DNA from: Planctomycetota bacterium
GTDB lineage: Bacteria; Planctomycetota; UBA1135; GCA-002686595
Assembly (NCBI GenBank): GCA_029259595.1
Contig: JAJDEW010000004.1
Location: 186,001 to 250,000 of the forward strand
Direction: 5' to 3'
DNA length: 64,000 nucleotides
Shown here: piece by piece, positions 43,564 through 51,396 of the stretch
Layout of the letters: every line of letters starts with the position of its first letter
How positions within the stretch are numbered: position 1 is the first letter of the stretch
The notes under the pieces: model-generated
Told to the model about the DNA's origin: nothing
What the model saw: only the letters and a program-made list of their open reading frames with translations
The model's database searches: none
Made by a program: the position numbers and the translations under genes

Positions 43564-45716
43564 AGACCGTCGTGGTAGCTCTCGAAGGTCTCTCGTTCCA
43601 GCTCGATCGTCGCGCGCAGGGCCTCGGCACTCGCGGCCGAGCGAGCGCCCAGCTCACCCGCCAGCTCGCTCAGCAAGTCCAGAGCCTCGTCGAAACGCTT
43701 CGCCTGCCGGTAGAGCTGAGCCAGGAGCAGGCGCCCGCGCGGGGCGAGCTTGCTCGCGCCTCCCCGTGCCGCTTCGAGCGTCGCGATCGCTTCCGGTCGG
43801 CGCTGCTCGCGAACGAGGCACTGCGCGCGCAGGTGAACCGTCTCGGCGTCCGCCCCCTCGAGCAGGGCGAGCGCCCGATCCTGGCGACCGACGTTCATCC
43901 AGCTCCGCGCTAGCGCGCGCCGCTCGGCCGTACCTGGCGCGAGGGTGCCGACGACCTCCGACTGCGCGAGCAAGTTCGCGAGCTCCTCGGCGTCCGCGCC
44001 CGTGAGCTCGGCCAAGAGCTCCCGCGCCTCGTCCCGAGCATCCGCACCGAGACAGGCGACCACGTACTCCGCCGTGCGCCGTTCGTCGCCGCGCGCCGCG
44101 CTTCGAAAGGCCTCGCGTTGGACGTCGAAGAGGTACCAGGCCGCCCCGACGTGGGCGCTCGGCTCGAACGGATCGAGCCAGTGTCGTGCGAACCCCGGCC
44201 GCTCGGGGTCCTCTGAGCACAGGTCACGCACGTAGATCGCAACGCGCCCGAAGCGCGGCCCCGAGTGCACCGAGAGAAACTCGAACGGTTCGCTCTCGCG
44301 CGCCGCGAGCACCCGGCGCCCTGGACCGAGCAGTTGCCCGAAGTCGCAGTTCGAGTCGTTGAAGTGCTCGTAGGCACGCGCCTGTCCGCCGGCCGTCGGG
44401 CTGAAGTAGGCGATCAGGTTCGGCCAGTTCCGCGCCAGGTCGACCCCCGAGACCAAGAGCAGGAGCGTGCCCAGGAGCACGGGAGCCGGGATGCGCGCGC
44501 GCCCGAAGGGACGTGGCAACGGAAGTCCGGCGGCAATGACACCGGCCAGACCGATCAGCGGCAAGACGTAGCGGATTCCGATCTGGAGCGAGGTCAGAAG
44601 CGACAGGTAGCCACCGTAAACCACGAAAGGGGGCAGGACCACGAGCGCAAAGCGACGGGCGGAAGCGCTCTTGCGAACGAAGACCTCACGGCCGAGCGCG
44701 ACGAGCCCCAGGAGAAAGGCCAACACGAAGAGTTCGGGCGACTTCGTCAAGAACGCGCGCACGTAGTAGTCGGGATGGCCCGTGGCGTAGCTCCCGTTCA
44801 GGTAGGTGTTCCACTCGCGCTCCCCCATCATCTTCTGGAAGTCGACGCCCTGGAGATACGGCTCGGGCAGACAGCGCAGCAGTTGCCCGACCCCAGGAGC
44901 ATCGACCAGCCCGCGAACCAGATCGCTTTGGTACGCGAGCGGTTCCGCCGATGGAAAACCGACCCGGAAGCCGTAGCAGGCGTGCAGGGTCACGAGCGCG
45001 AAGAGCGTGACGACGAGGAGTCCGGCCAACCCGGCGGCGGCGGCACGGCCGTGCGACGCACCGGTTCGACGCAGGGCGAACCAGAGTCCCCCGGCAGCCG
45101 TGAGTGCGACGACCGGCCCATTGAAGAGCGCGAGGAATTTCGTCGCGAAGGCGAGCCCCAGCGCCACGCCGAGTCCCGCCGTCGCCGTGAGCCGCGGCCG
45201 CTCGAGGAATTGCCACAGGACGAAGAGGACGAGCAGGACACAGGCCGAGTGCGCAACGTCGACGGTCAAGAGCGCTCCATAGCCGAGCCACAGGGGATGC
45301 AGTCCGAGCAGCAGCACCGCCAGGAGCCCGCGCCCCGGCCCGAAGAGCCGTCTCGCCCATGCGAAGGCGACGGCGAGCCCCAGCGCGAAGAACACGAGCA
45401 TGCCGCGCCGACCGCGCACCAGGATGTCGTAGGCCTCTGGCTGGGACTGCCAGGAACCCGACCCGATGTCCGGGAGGAAGAGCTGGTTGCAGAAGAGCGG
45501 CAGGGGCCCGTGCAGGCGCGTGTACTCGTGCTCCCAGCCTTCCGACGCGATCAGCCGCCCGCTGTTCAGGTAGTGGCCCTCGTCCGAGGTCAGCCCGACG
45601 CGCGTCGTCAGCACGAAGACCAGCGCGATGGCGAGCCCTGCGACGGCCACGGCCGCGCAGCGCTCGGTCCACGACCCCATCGAAGGCGCGTGGTCCGCTC
45701 CAGCGCCCGAGCTCAC
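43557..45716 (-). CDS. polytopic membrane glycosyltransferase-like protein (GT39/ArnT type) with C-terminal helical tail
   Basis: A 719-residue membrane protein. The first part has the loop RVGLTSDEGHYLNSGRLI, with an acidic pair (DE) in the first external loop as in Pmt/ArnT-type transferases, then about ten hydrophobic helices to about residue 450. The soluble C-terminal 250 residues include TPR-like helices (RARALLEGADAETVHLRAQC type). By family it would use a polyprenyl-phosphate sugar to glycosylate a protein or lipid at the periplasmic face. The GTG start at 45716 overlaps the upstream stop by 4 bp; an ATG at 45680 is the alternative. It is the last gene of a coupled three-gene operon. 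Confidence 0.78.
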   Translation of the reverse strand: MSSGAGADHAPSMGSWTERCAAVAVAGLAIALVFVLTTRVGLTSDEGHYLNSGRLIASEGWEHEYTRLHGPLPLFCNQLFLPDIGSGSWQSQPEAYDILVRGRRGMLVFFALGLAVAFAWARRLFGPGRGLLAVLLLGLHPLWLGYGALLTVDVAHSACVLLVLFVLWQFLERPRLTATAGLGVALGLAFATKFLALFNGPVVALTAAGGLWFALRRTGASHGRAAAAGLAGLLVVTLFALVTLHACYGFRVGFPSAEPLAYQSDLVRGLVDAPGVGQLLRCLPEPYLQGVDFQKMMGEREWNTYLNGSYATGHPDYYVRAFLTKSPELFVLAFLLGLVALGREVFVRKSASARRFALVVLPPFVVYGGYLSLLTSLQIGIRYVLPLIGLAGVIAAGLPLPRPFGRARIPAPVLLGTLLLLVSGVDLARNWPNLIAYFSPTAGGQARAYEHFNDSNCDFGQLLGPGRRVLAARESEPFEFLSVHSGPRFGRVAIYVRDLCSEDPERPGFARHWLDPFEPSAHVGAAWYLFDVQREAFRSAARGDERRTAEYVVACLGADARDEARELLAELTGADAEELANLLAQSEVVGTLAPGTAERRALARSWMNVGRQDRALALLEGADAETVHLRAQCLVREQRRPEAIATLEAARGGASKLAPRGRLLLAQLYRQAKRFDEALDLLSELAGELGARSAASAEALRATIELERETFESYHDGLR

Positions 45717-48094
45717 CGCGCGCGCCCCCGGTCCGCCGCGAGACGCGCGTCGAGCTCTTCGAGCCGCAAGTGAAGACTCACGATGAAAGGCTCTTCGCCC
45801 TCGCGCCAGTGGCCGTAGGTCGTCGTGACGAGGGTCCCGTCCGGCAGAAGCTCGAGGCCGGGATAGGCACAGTCCGCGGCCTTGGTGTTCTTCAGCAGAC
45901 GCACGCGGTAGGCACCCTCCGTCCCGTTCACGAGATCGTCCCACGTCCCCACCCAACCGACCCAGTCGCCGCGCGTCGCACTCACGAGGGTCGTGTCGCG
46001 GAAGGTCAAGAACAGGCGTCCGTCCGGAGCATAGCGGCCGACGTGACGATCGCCGGTCAGCGCCGCAGGGAGCTCACGGGGCGCGCTCCACGTCTCGCCT
46101 CCGTCGTGCGAGAAGACGATGAACGAGTTGTGGCGACGGCTGTTCTCGCGCAAGAGGAGCGCCAGCACATCGCCCGTCGGCGAAGGAACGAGGCCTGGCT
46201 CGCACAGCCGCGCCTCGGGGTGACGCGCCACGACGACGGGGCGCGACCAGGTCGCTCCGCCGTCGTCCGAAAACACGCGGTAGACCGTGAACGGCCCCGC
46301 CGTCCCACCGGCAGTGAGGAAACGTCCGTCGTCGTGAAAGAAGGCCTGGATGCGCCCGTCGGCGCGCTGATGAACGCTGGCCATCGCCACGATGCCGCCG
46401 TAGTCACCGATCGGCGCGAGCTCGGTCCAGGTTCGGCCGTCGTCGTCCGAGATCGAGAGTCGAATCGGATAGAGACCCGAGAAGAGCAAGATCCGACGTC
46501 CACCCGACGGCGTCAGGACACGGTGCAAGGTCGGAGTTTCGCGGCTCGCCTCCCAACTCGCCGGCGTCGGCAAGCGCGCGCTCCACGTGCGCCCGCCGTC
46601 CTCGCTACGCTTGTATTGGATCGCGCCGCGCCCGTGGCCCTTCGGGTAGACACAGAGCATGGTTCGACCATCTTCGAGCAAGAGCGTCGTCGGGTGTCCC
46701 AGGTACTGTCCGGGCTCGCGGTCGACGATCGTCTGGCGCTCGACTTCGTCGGCGATGTCGACCACGGGAAGACCGTGGGCGCGGGACAGCGGCGCGGGAA
46801 CGGGCACGAGGTTGCCGCGGGCCGCGAACCGACGCACGCGCATCGTCGCGCGCAGGGGAACGAGTGCAAAGGCCAGCATCTCGGATTTCGGACAGGCTGC
46901 CGCGGTGATCCAGCGGTCGTTCAGGAAGACACGCAGCTGGTCGTCGACGCGCTCGACGCGCAGAGTGAACGGGAGTCCGGCTTCGAGGTGAGCGTGGGCG
47001 TCCTCCAAGAGGACGACGCGCCCGCCGAACAGCTCGCCTTCCACGAACAAGCGCTCGCCTTCACCGTCGAACCCGAAGTGACCGCTCCCGAGGCGTACGG
47101 CGGCCGCCGTCCATTCCAGCGCGTCGAGGCTCAGGACGGCCTCCAGCACGAAGTCTCCCGGACCGAAGGAAACCGCCCCGTCCAGCGGAGTCTTGCCGAC
47201 CAGCTCTCCGTCGACCGTGCTCCAACCCGCACGCGGGTCGTGGACCAACCGCGCTTTGCCCTGATCGACGAGCAGCTCCCGCCCTGCATCCGCGAGCTGC
47301 GGACGCCGCAACGCCTTCGGAACGAGTTCTCCGACCTCGACAGCCCGCACCACCTCCGGCAGCAGCCAGCTCGCGATCCGCTCGTGAGCCGCCGCACTCG
47401 GGTGAATGCCATCGTCCAACCAATCCGCGAGGCGCCCCGTGGCCGCGTCGTGGGCGCGGAAGCGCGCGTGGACGTCGACCAGCACGACTCCCAACCGCTG
47501 GGCCAGCATGCGTACGCCCTCGGCATAGCGCGCGTTCACGACGTCGAGTCCGAAGCGCTCGTCGGGGCGGTAGGGCGAAAATCCGAACTCCGTGCACAGG
47601 GCATCCGTCCAGAGCAACGGATTGGGCGTCATCAAGATCGGCAACGCACCGGCAGCGCGGGCGGCCTCCACGAAGCTCTCGAGGTCGGCCAGGTAGCTCT
47701 CGAGCCCGTGCTGCGGTTCCGTGCGCCCCTCCCCTACGAGCACGGCCGAATCGTTGATCCCGAACTGGATCACGACCAGATCGGGACGGTGCACCAGCAC
47801 GTCGCGTTCGAAGCGCTCACGCCCGAGTCTCGTCGTCCCTCCTGGCACTCCGGCGTTGCGGGTCCAGACCGTCCACGAGCGCTCCTCGAGCCGCTCCCGG
47901 AGGCGAGCGAGCCAGAGCCGCTCCAGCGGGCCTCTGTCGCCCGTGGTCGAGTCTCCGAAGCCGACGATCGTGAGACCGAAATCGTCGGCACGGTCGGACG
48001 CCCGCAGACTGCTGCAGGCGAGCAGCCCGGCGAAGAGCAGGAGCCGGAGCACGGCGGCGACGCCTTGCAACCGGCGCCATGGGTGCAGGTTCAA
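45713..48094 (-). CDS. SGNH hydrolase-sialidase fusion, exported
   Basis: About 793 residues. An N-terminal signal or lipoprotein signal (VLRLLLFAGLLACSS) precedes an SGNH/GDSL hydrolase domain with blocks GFGDSTTGD, QFGINDSAVL and DGIHPSAAAHE (catalytic Ser, Asn and His). A middle beta domain (about 255-400) follows, then a six-bladed sialidase-type propeller with Asp-box repeats (SEDGGRTW, SDDDGRTW, SDDGGATW, SHDGGETW). Likely a deacetylase or esterase joined to a glycan-binding or sialidase-like domain. The start is uncertain: TTG at 48094 (overlaps the upstream stop, TTGA) or GTG at 48052. It lies between the spermidine-synthase-like gene and the transferase gene. Confidence 0.8.
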   Translation of the reverse strand: MNLHPWRRLQGVAAVLRLLLFAGLLACSSLRASDRADDFGLTIVGFGDSTTGDRGPLERLWLARLRERLEERSWTVWTRNAGVPGGTTRLGRERFERDVLVHRPDLVVIQFGINDSAVLVGEGRTEPQHGLESYLADLESFVEAARAAGALPILMTPNPLLWTDALCTEFGFSPYRPDERFGLDVVNARYAEGVRMLAQRLGVVLVDVHARFRAHDAATGRLADWLDDGIHPSAAAHERIASWLLPEVVRAVEVGELVPKALRRPQLADAGRELLVDQGKARLVHDPRAGWSTVDGELVGKTPLDGAVSFGPGDFVLEAVLSLDALEWTAAAVRLGSGHFGFDGEGERLFVEGELFGGRVVLLEDAHAHLEAGLPFTLRVERVDDQLRVFLNDRWITAAACPKSEMLAFALVPLRATMRVRRFAARGNLVPVPAPLSRAHGLPVVDIADEVERQTIVDREPGQYLGHPTTLLLEDGRTMLCVYPKGHGRGAIQYKRSEDGGRTWSARLPTPASWEASRETPTLHRVLTPSGGRRILLFSGLYPIRLSISDDDGRTWTELAPIGDYGGIVAMASVHQRADGRIQAFFHDDGRFLTAGGTAGPFTVYRVFSDDGGATWSRPVVVARHPEARLCEPGLVPSPTGDVLALLLRENSRRHNSFIVFSHDGGETWSAPRELPAALTGDRHVGRYAPDGRLFLTFRDTTLVSATRGDWVGWVGTWDDLVNGTEGAYRVRLLKNTKAADCAYPGLELLPDGTLVTTTYGHWREGEEPFIVSLHLRLEELDARLAADRGRAR

Positions 48095-50745
48095 TCGACC
48101 GAGGGCGACTCCCCCGGACCTCCGGGACCATGCCCGCCGGCACTCGCCTTGACGCGCAGCAGCTCGAGCAGCTGCGCCGCGGCAAAGTCCTCGGGGTTCA
48201 TCTGGACCGCATACGCCGCGGCCTGGAGCGCGCCCGGCAGACGACCCGAGAGGTCCTGCACCATGGCCTGCCGCATGACCTTCGACGACTGCTGGAAGCG
48301 GAACGAGCCCAGCGCGATCCGGTCGTCGCCCTCGCCCGGCGGCAGGACCTCGGCCCGCACCAAGAGCTCCAGGTTGTCGCGGGCCGCCGTTTCCCAGGCC
48401 TCGCGCGAGGCCTTGAAGGGCGTGAAATCGAGATAAAGGCGATCCCATGCGCTGACCGGTCCGTCCCCGAGAACACGGAGGAGTCGCGAGCGATCCGCGG
48501 TCCAACCCGAGAGCAGCGCCGGGACGTTCTGGAGGCCATAGCCCCGCAGGTCCTCGAAGGCCTGGGAGGCGCGGAACTCCTCGTCCGTCGGGCGGTGACG
48601 GCCGGACAGGGGGCGCAGCGACGCGACCACGTTGACGGACTGCGGAGGATAGAAGAAGACGCTCGTGTACGGAAACACCTCCGCGAGCGTCCTCAGATTG
48701 ACCGTGAAGTCCTCGTGGAGCGAGCCGAGCGGCATCCATTGGACGAAGAGCCCGTCTTCGCGCAGGCAGCTCCGGGCGTTTTCGTAGAACTCCCGGCACA
48801 AGAGCGGCGCGTTGCCGGAGAAAAAGGGGTGCTGCTTGCCGTCCGAGACGATCAGATCGTACGTCCGGTCCGTCCGGAGCAGGTAGTGGACGGCGTCTTC
48901 GACGAAGAGCTCGACGCGCTCGTCCGCCAGCACGATCGATTCCGGGAACAGGCGCGCGCCCTCGACGACGGCGGGATTGATCTCGACGCAGTCGAGCGTG
49001 CGGACGCGGTCGTAGGTCGCCAACGTCGCCAGCGTCGAGGTCCCACCGAGGCCGATGTTCAAGGTGTCCACGAGCCCGGTATCGAGCGTCATCGGCAGGT
49101 GCGCGAGCAAGACCTGTTTGCGCCAGACCCGTCCACCCCGGAAGCCCTCCGACAGCGCGATCGAGCACCCGTCGATCGTCATCGACCGCCGGGACTCGTC
49201 ACCGGGTACCTGCAAGACCTGGACGGTCGCGAGGTCGCCTTCCTTCTGGAACACGAGCTCGTCGAAGGCCAACCCGAGTTGGTCCACTTCCCCTCGGAAG
49301 TACGGCGTACTCGGAAGCAGAAAGCACGAGCTGACGAGAAAGACGAAGGCGCCCGCCGCGGGCAGCTTCCAGCGCCGCACCCCGCCGCCGGAGACCGCCG
49401 CGAGCACGAGCAGCAGCGCCACGCCCAGGTTGAAGAGCGCCGTCGCCTTGGTGCCCCCGATCGAGCCCAGCTCCGGTAGGATCCAGGCCACGCCGACCAG
49501 GGCTCCGGCGATGCTGCCCAGGTTCGCGAGCAAGCTCGCCAGCCCGACCCGATTGCCGAGCTCGCGCACGTCACCGAGGTAGAGGCGCGTCGCGAGCGGA
49601 AACGACAGCCCCATGAACATCGTCGCCGGCAGCATGGCCACCACCGCGATGCCGACCTGGATCAACAAGCGCAGTCCCCAAGGCCGGTGCATGCCCTCGA
49701 TCGAGAAGATCGTCAAGTGTTCCCGCAGCCCTTCGTTGCCCAGCAGGACGGCTGGAATCGCCATGCCGAAGACCGCGGCGACGGCGATCTTGAGCTGGAT
49801 CATGACCAGCGCACGTTCGGGCTCCCCCTTCGCAACGAGCTTCTCGAGGCGCGTCGCTCCGAAGCCGAGCCCCAGAAGGAACACGACGATCGTCGTCGTC
49901 AGGGCGTACGTGCTGTTGCCCATCAGGTAGCGCGAAGCACGGATCCAGTACATCTCGTACGAGAGGGTGCTGAAGCCGGAGGCCACCAACAGCAGCGCGA
50001 TCCAGCGTCGCGGCAGGAAGGTCGGGATCGCGGTGTCGGTCGCCGGCGCGCGCTCGTTCGTCCGAGCCCCAAGAGCCGTCGAGAGCAGCAAGGCCGCACC
50101 CAGGGCGACCAGGAGGTTCAGGCCGTTCGCCACCCACACGCTGCGCATGAGCCCCAGTCGTTCGATCAAGAACAGTCCGGCGACGAACGCACCGCCGGCG
50201 GCTCCGATCGTGTTGATCCCGTAGATGCGCCCGAGGTGGCGGTCCAGCGAACCCACGGAGTGGATCATCGCGGCGCAGAGGGCCGGAAACGTCGCGCCCA
50301 TCAGGGTCGCGGGCACGCACAGGACCGCGAAGACGGAGACCAGCCGCAAGAGTCCCACGCTCGATTCGGAACCGAGCGGTCCGACCAGGGATGCGAACAG
50401 CTCGGGCAGGGAATAGAAGCTCGAAGAGAGCAGCGCCGTGCTGAGCGCGATCCCGACCTCGAGGCCGACGAACACCGCGAGCGGGCGCGTGGCGAAGCGG
50501 TGCCAGCGATGATAGAGCCAGGCGCCGAGCCCCATCCCGCCCATGAAGCTCGCGACGACCGTGGCCGCTGCCATCGAGCTCGAACCGAAGGTCAGGGACA
50601 ACATCCGCGACCAGACGATCTGGTAGACCAGCGCGGCCGCTCCTGACGCGAAGGTCAGGGCGTAGAAGGCGAAGACCGCCGCATCACTCGCGGGCGCTGG
50701 CTCGGTCGACGCGGACGCCGCAAGGGTCGAAGAGGGCTCGTGCAT
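48091..50745 (-). CDS. polytopic membrane protein with spermidine-synthase-like domain
   Basis: An 884-residue protein. The N-terminal half (about 1-480) has twelve or more hydrophobic helices like MFS transporters. The second half is a Rossmann-type methyltransferase fold of the spermidine/spermine synthase superfamily: LNIGLGGTSTLATLA, LDCVEINPAVVEG, VEDAVHYLLRT, YDLIVSDGKQHPFF. The C-terminus is helical. Proteins of this architecture are widespread but mostly uncharacterised; a polyamine-like aminopropyl transfer coupled to transport has been proposed in some, which is not shown here. It is the first gene of a coupled operon with the SGNH-sialidase and the membrane transferase. The ATG at 50745 leaves a short polar N-terminus before the first helix. 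Confidence 0.85.
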   Translation of the reverse strand: MHEPSSTLAASASTEPAPASDAAVFAFYALTFASGAAALVYQIVWSRMLSLTFGSSSMAAATVVASFMGGMGLGAWLYHRWHRFATRPLAVFVGLEVGIALSTALLSSSFYSLPELFASLVGPLGSESSVGLLRLVSVFAVLCVPATLMGATFPALCAAMIHSVGSLDRHLGRIYGINTIGAAGGAFVAGLFLIERLGLMRSVWVANGLNLLVALGAALLLSTALGARTNERAPATDTAIPTFLPRRWIALLLVASGFSTLSYEMYWIRASRYLMGNSTYALTTTIVVFLLGLGFGATRLEKLVAKGEPERALVMIQLKIAVAAVFGMAIPAVLLGNEGLREHLTIFSIEGMHRPWGLRLLIQVGIAVVAMLPATMFMGLSFPLATRLYLGDVRELGNRVGLASLLANLGSIAGALVGVAWILPELGSIGGTKATALFNLGVALLLVLAAVSGGGVRRWKLPAAGAFVFLVSSCFLLPSTPYFRGEVDQLGLAFDELVFQKEGDLATVQVLQVPGDESRRSMTIDGCSIALSEGFRGGRVWRKQVLLAHLPMTLDTGLVDTLNIGLGGTSTLATLATYDRVRTLDCVEINPAVVEGARLFPESIVLADERVELFVEDAVHYLLRTDRTYDLIVSDGKQHPFFSGNAPLLCREFYENARSCLREDGLFVQWMPLGSLHEDFTVNLRTLAEVFPYTSVFFYPPQSVNVVASLRPLSGRHRPTDEEFRASQAFEDLRGYGLQNVPALLSGWTADRSRLLRVLGDGPVSAWDRLYLDFTPFKASREAWETAARDNLELLVRAEVLPPGEGDDRIALGSFRFQQSSKVMRQAMVQDLSGRLPGALQAAAYAVQMNPEDFAAAQLLELLRVKASAGGHGPGGPGESPSVD

Positions 50746-50892
50746 GGAATCGGGACGGGAACGACGGAGCTCGGCGGCTCCACCCTCGACTTCATCGACG
50801 CGAGCGCCGCAAGACTCTACTCCAAGGGCAGCATTCGGAAACCGCCAAAGAGGGCCGGCTGACGGCTTCTGAACACACCCCTGACAAGGGCC

Positions 50893-51396
50893 TCATGGTC
50901 CTTCGTCGAAGCAGAGCTCCATCTCCAGATCGGCACGGGCGTAGTCAGGGTGCGGGCCCCTGCGAACGACCCGGAACCCGCAACGTTCGTACAGTCGAAC
51001 CGCGCTCTCGAGCTCGGAACCGGTGACGAGCACGACCGAGCGCGCGCCCCGCTCACGCGCTTGCGAGAGACAGGCGCAAAGCAGTGCCTGACCGATGCCA
51101 CGCCCGCGTTCCGAAGAGTGCACGGCCATCTTCGAGAGCTCGAAGCGCCCCTCCTCGGCGAGCAGCGCGGCCACGCCGACGACCTCGTCGCCACGGCGCG
51201 CGCAGAGGATCAGCCCCCCGCGGCCGAGCACACGGCCACGCGGATCGTCGAGGATCTCGCGATCGATCGGCTCGAGTTCGTAGGAGCCCTCGAGCCAGGC
51301 CAGGTTGAGGGCCCGGAAGGCCTCCTCCTCCCCCGGGCGAAGCAGACCGATCTCGAGCTCGCCGGCCCCGTCTGGCGGAGCCCCTGCCGCGCTCAT
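50893..51396 (-). CDS. GNAT-family N-acetyltransferase
   Basis: A 167-residue GNAT protein. The acetyl-CoA-binding motif A is seen as KMAVHSSERGRGIGQALL (R/Q-x-x-G-x-G/A), followed by SVVLVTGSELESAVRLYERCGF, a classic motif B. The substrate is unknown (amino acid, amine or protein). Its start overlaps the end of the sigma-factor gene by 4 bp (ATGA), so it is translationally coupled to it, an unusual pairing. The gene stands 147 bp from the divergent neighbour at 50745. Confidence 0.88.
   Translation of the reverse strand: MSAAGAPPDGAGELEIGLLRPGEEEAFRALNLAWLEGSYELEPIDREILDDPRGRVLGRGGLILCARRGDEVVGVAALLAEEGRFELSKMAVHSSERGRGIGQALLCACLSQARERGARSVVLVTGSELESAVRLYERCGFRVVRRGPHPDYARADLEMELCFDEGP

Noticed and set aside
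45359..48436. A 1025-residue plus-strand open frame over the SGNH-sialidase and transferase genes
   Set aside because: Composition is Arg/Gln/Pro-rich with no motif, and it covers parts of two well-supported minus-strand genes.
48091..50745. Classifying this protein only as an MFS transporter
   Set aside because: The second half clearly has a spermidine-synthase-type methyltransferase fold (LNIGLGGTS, DCVEINP, YDLIVSDGKQ), so the MFS-like half is only one part.
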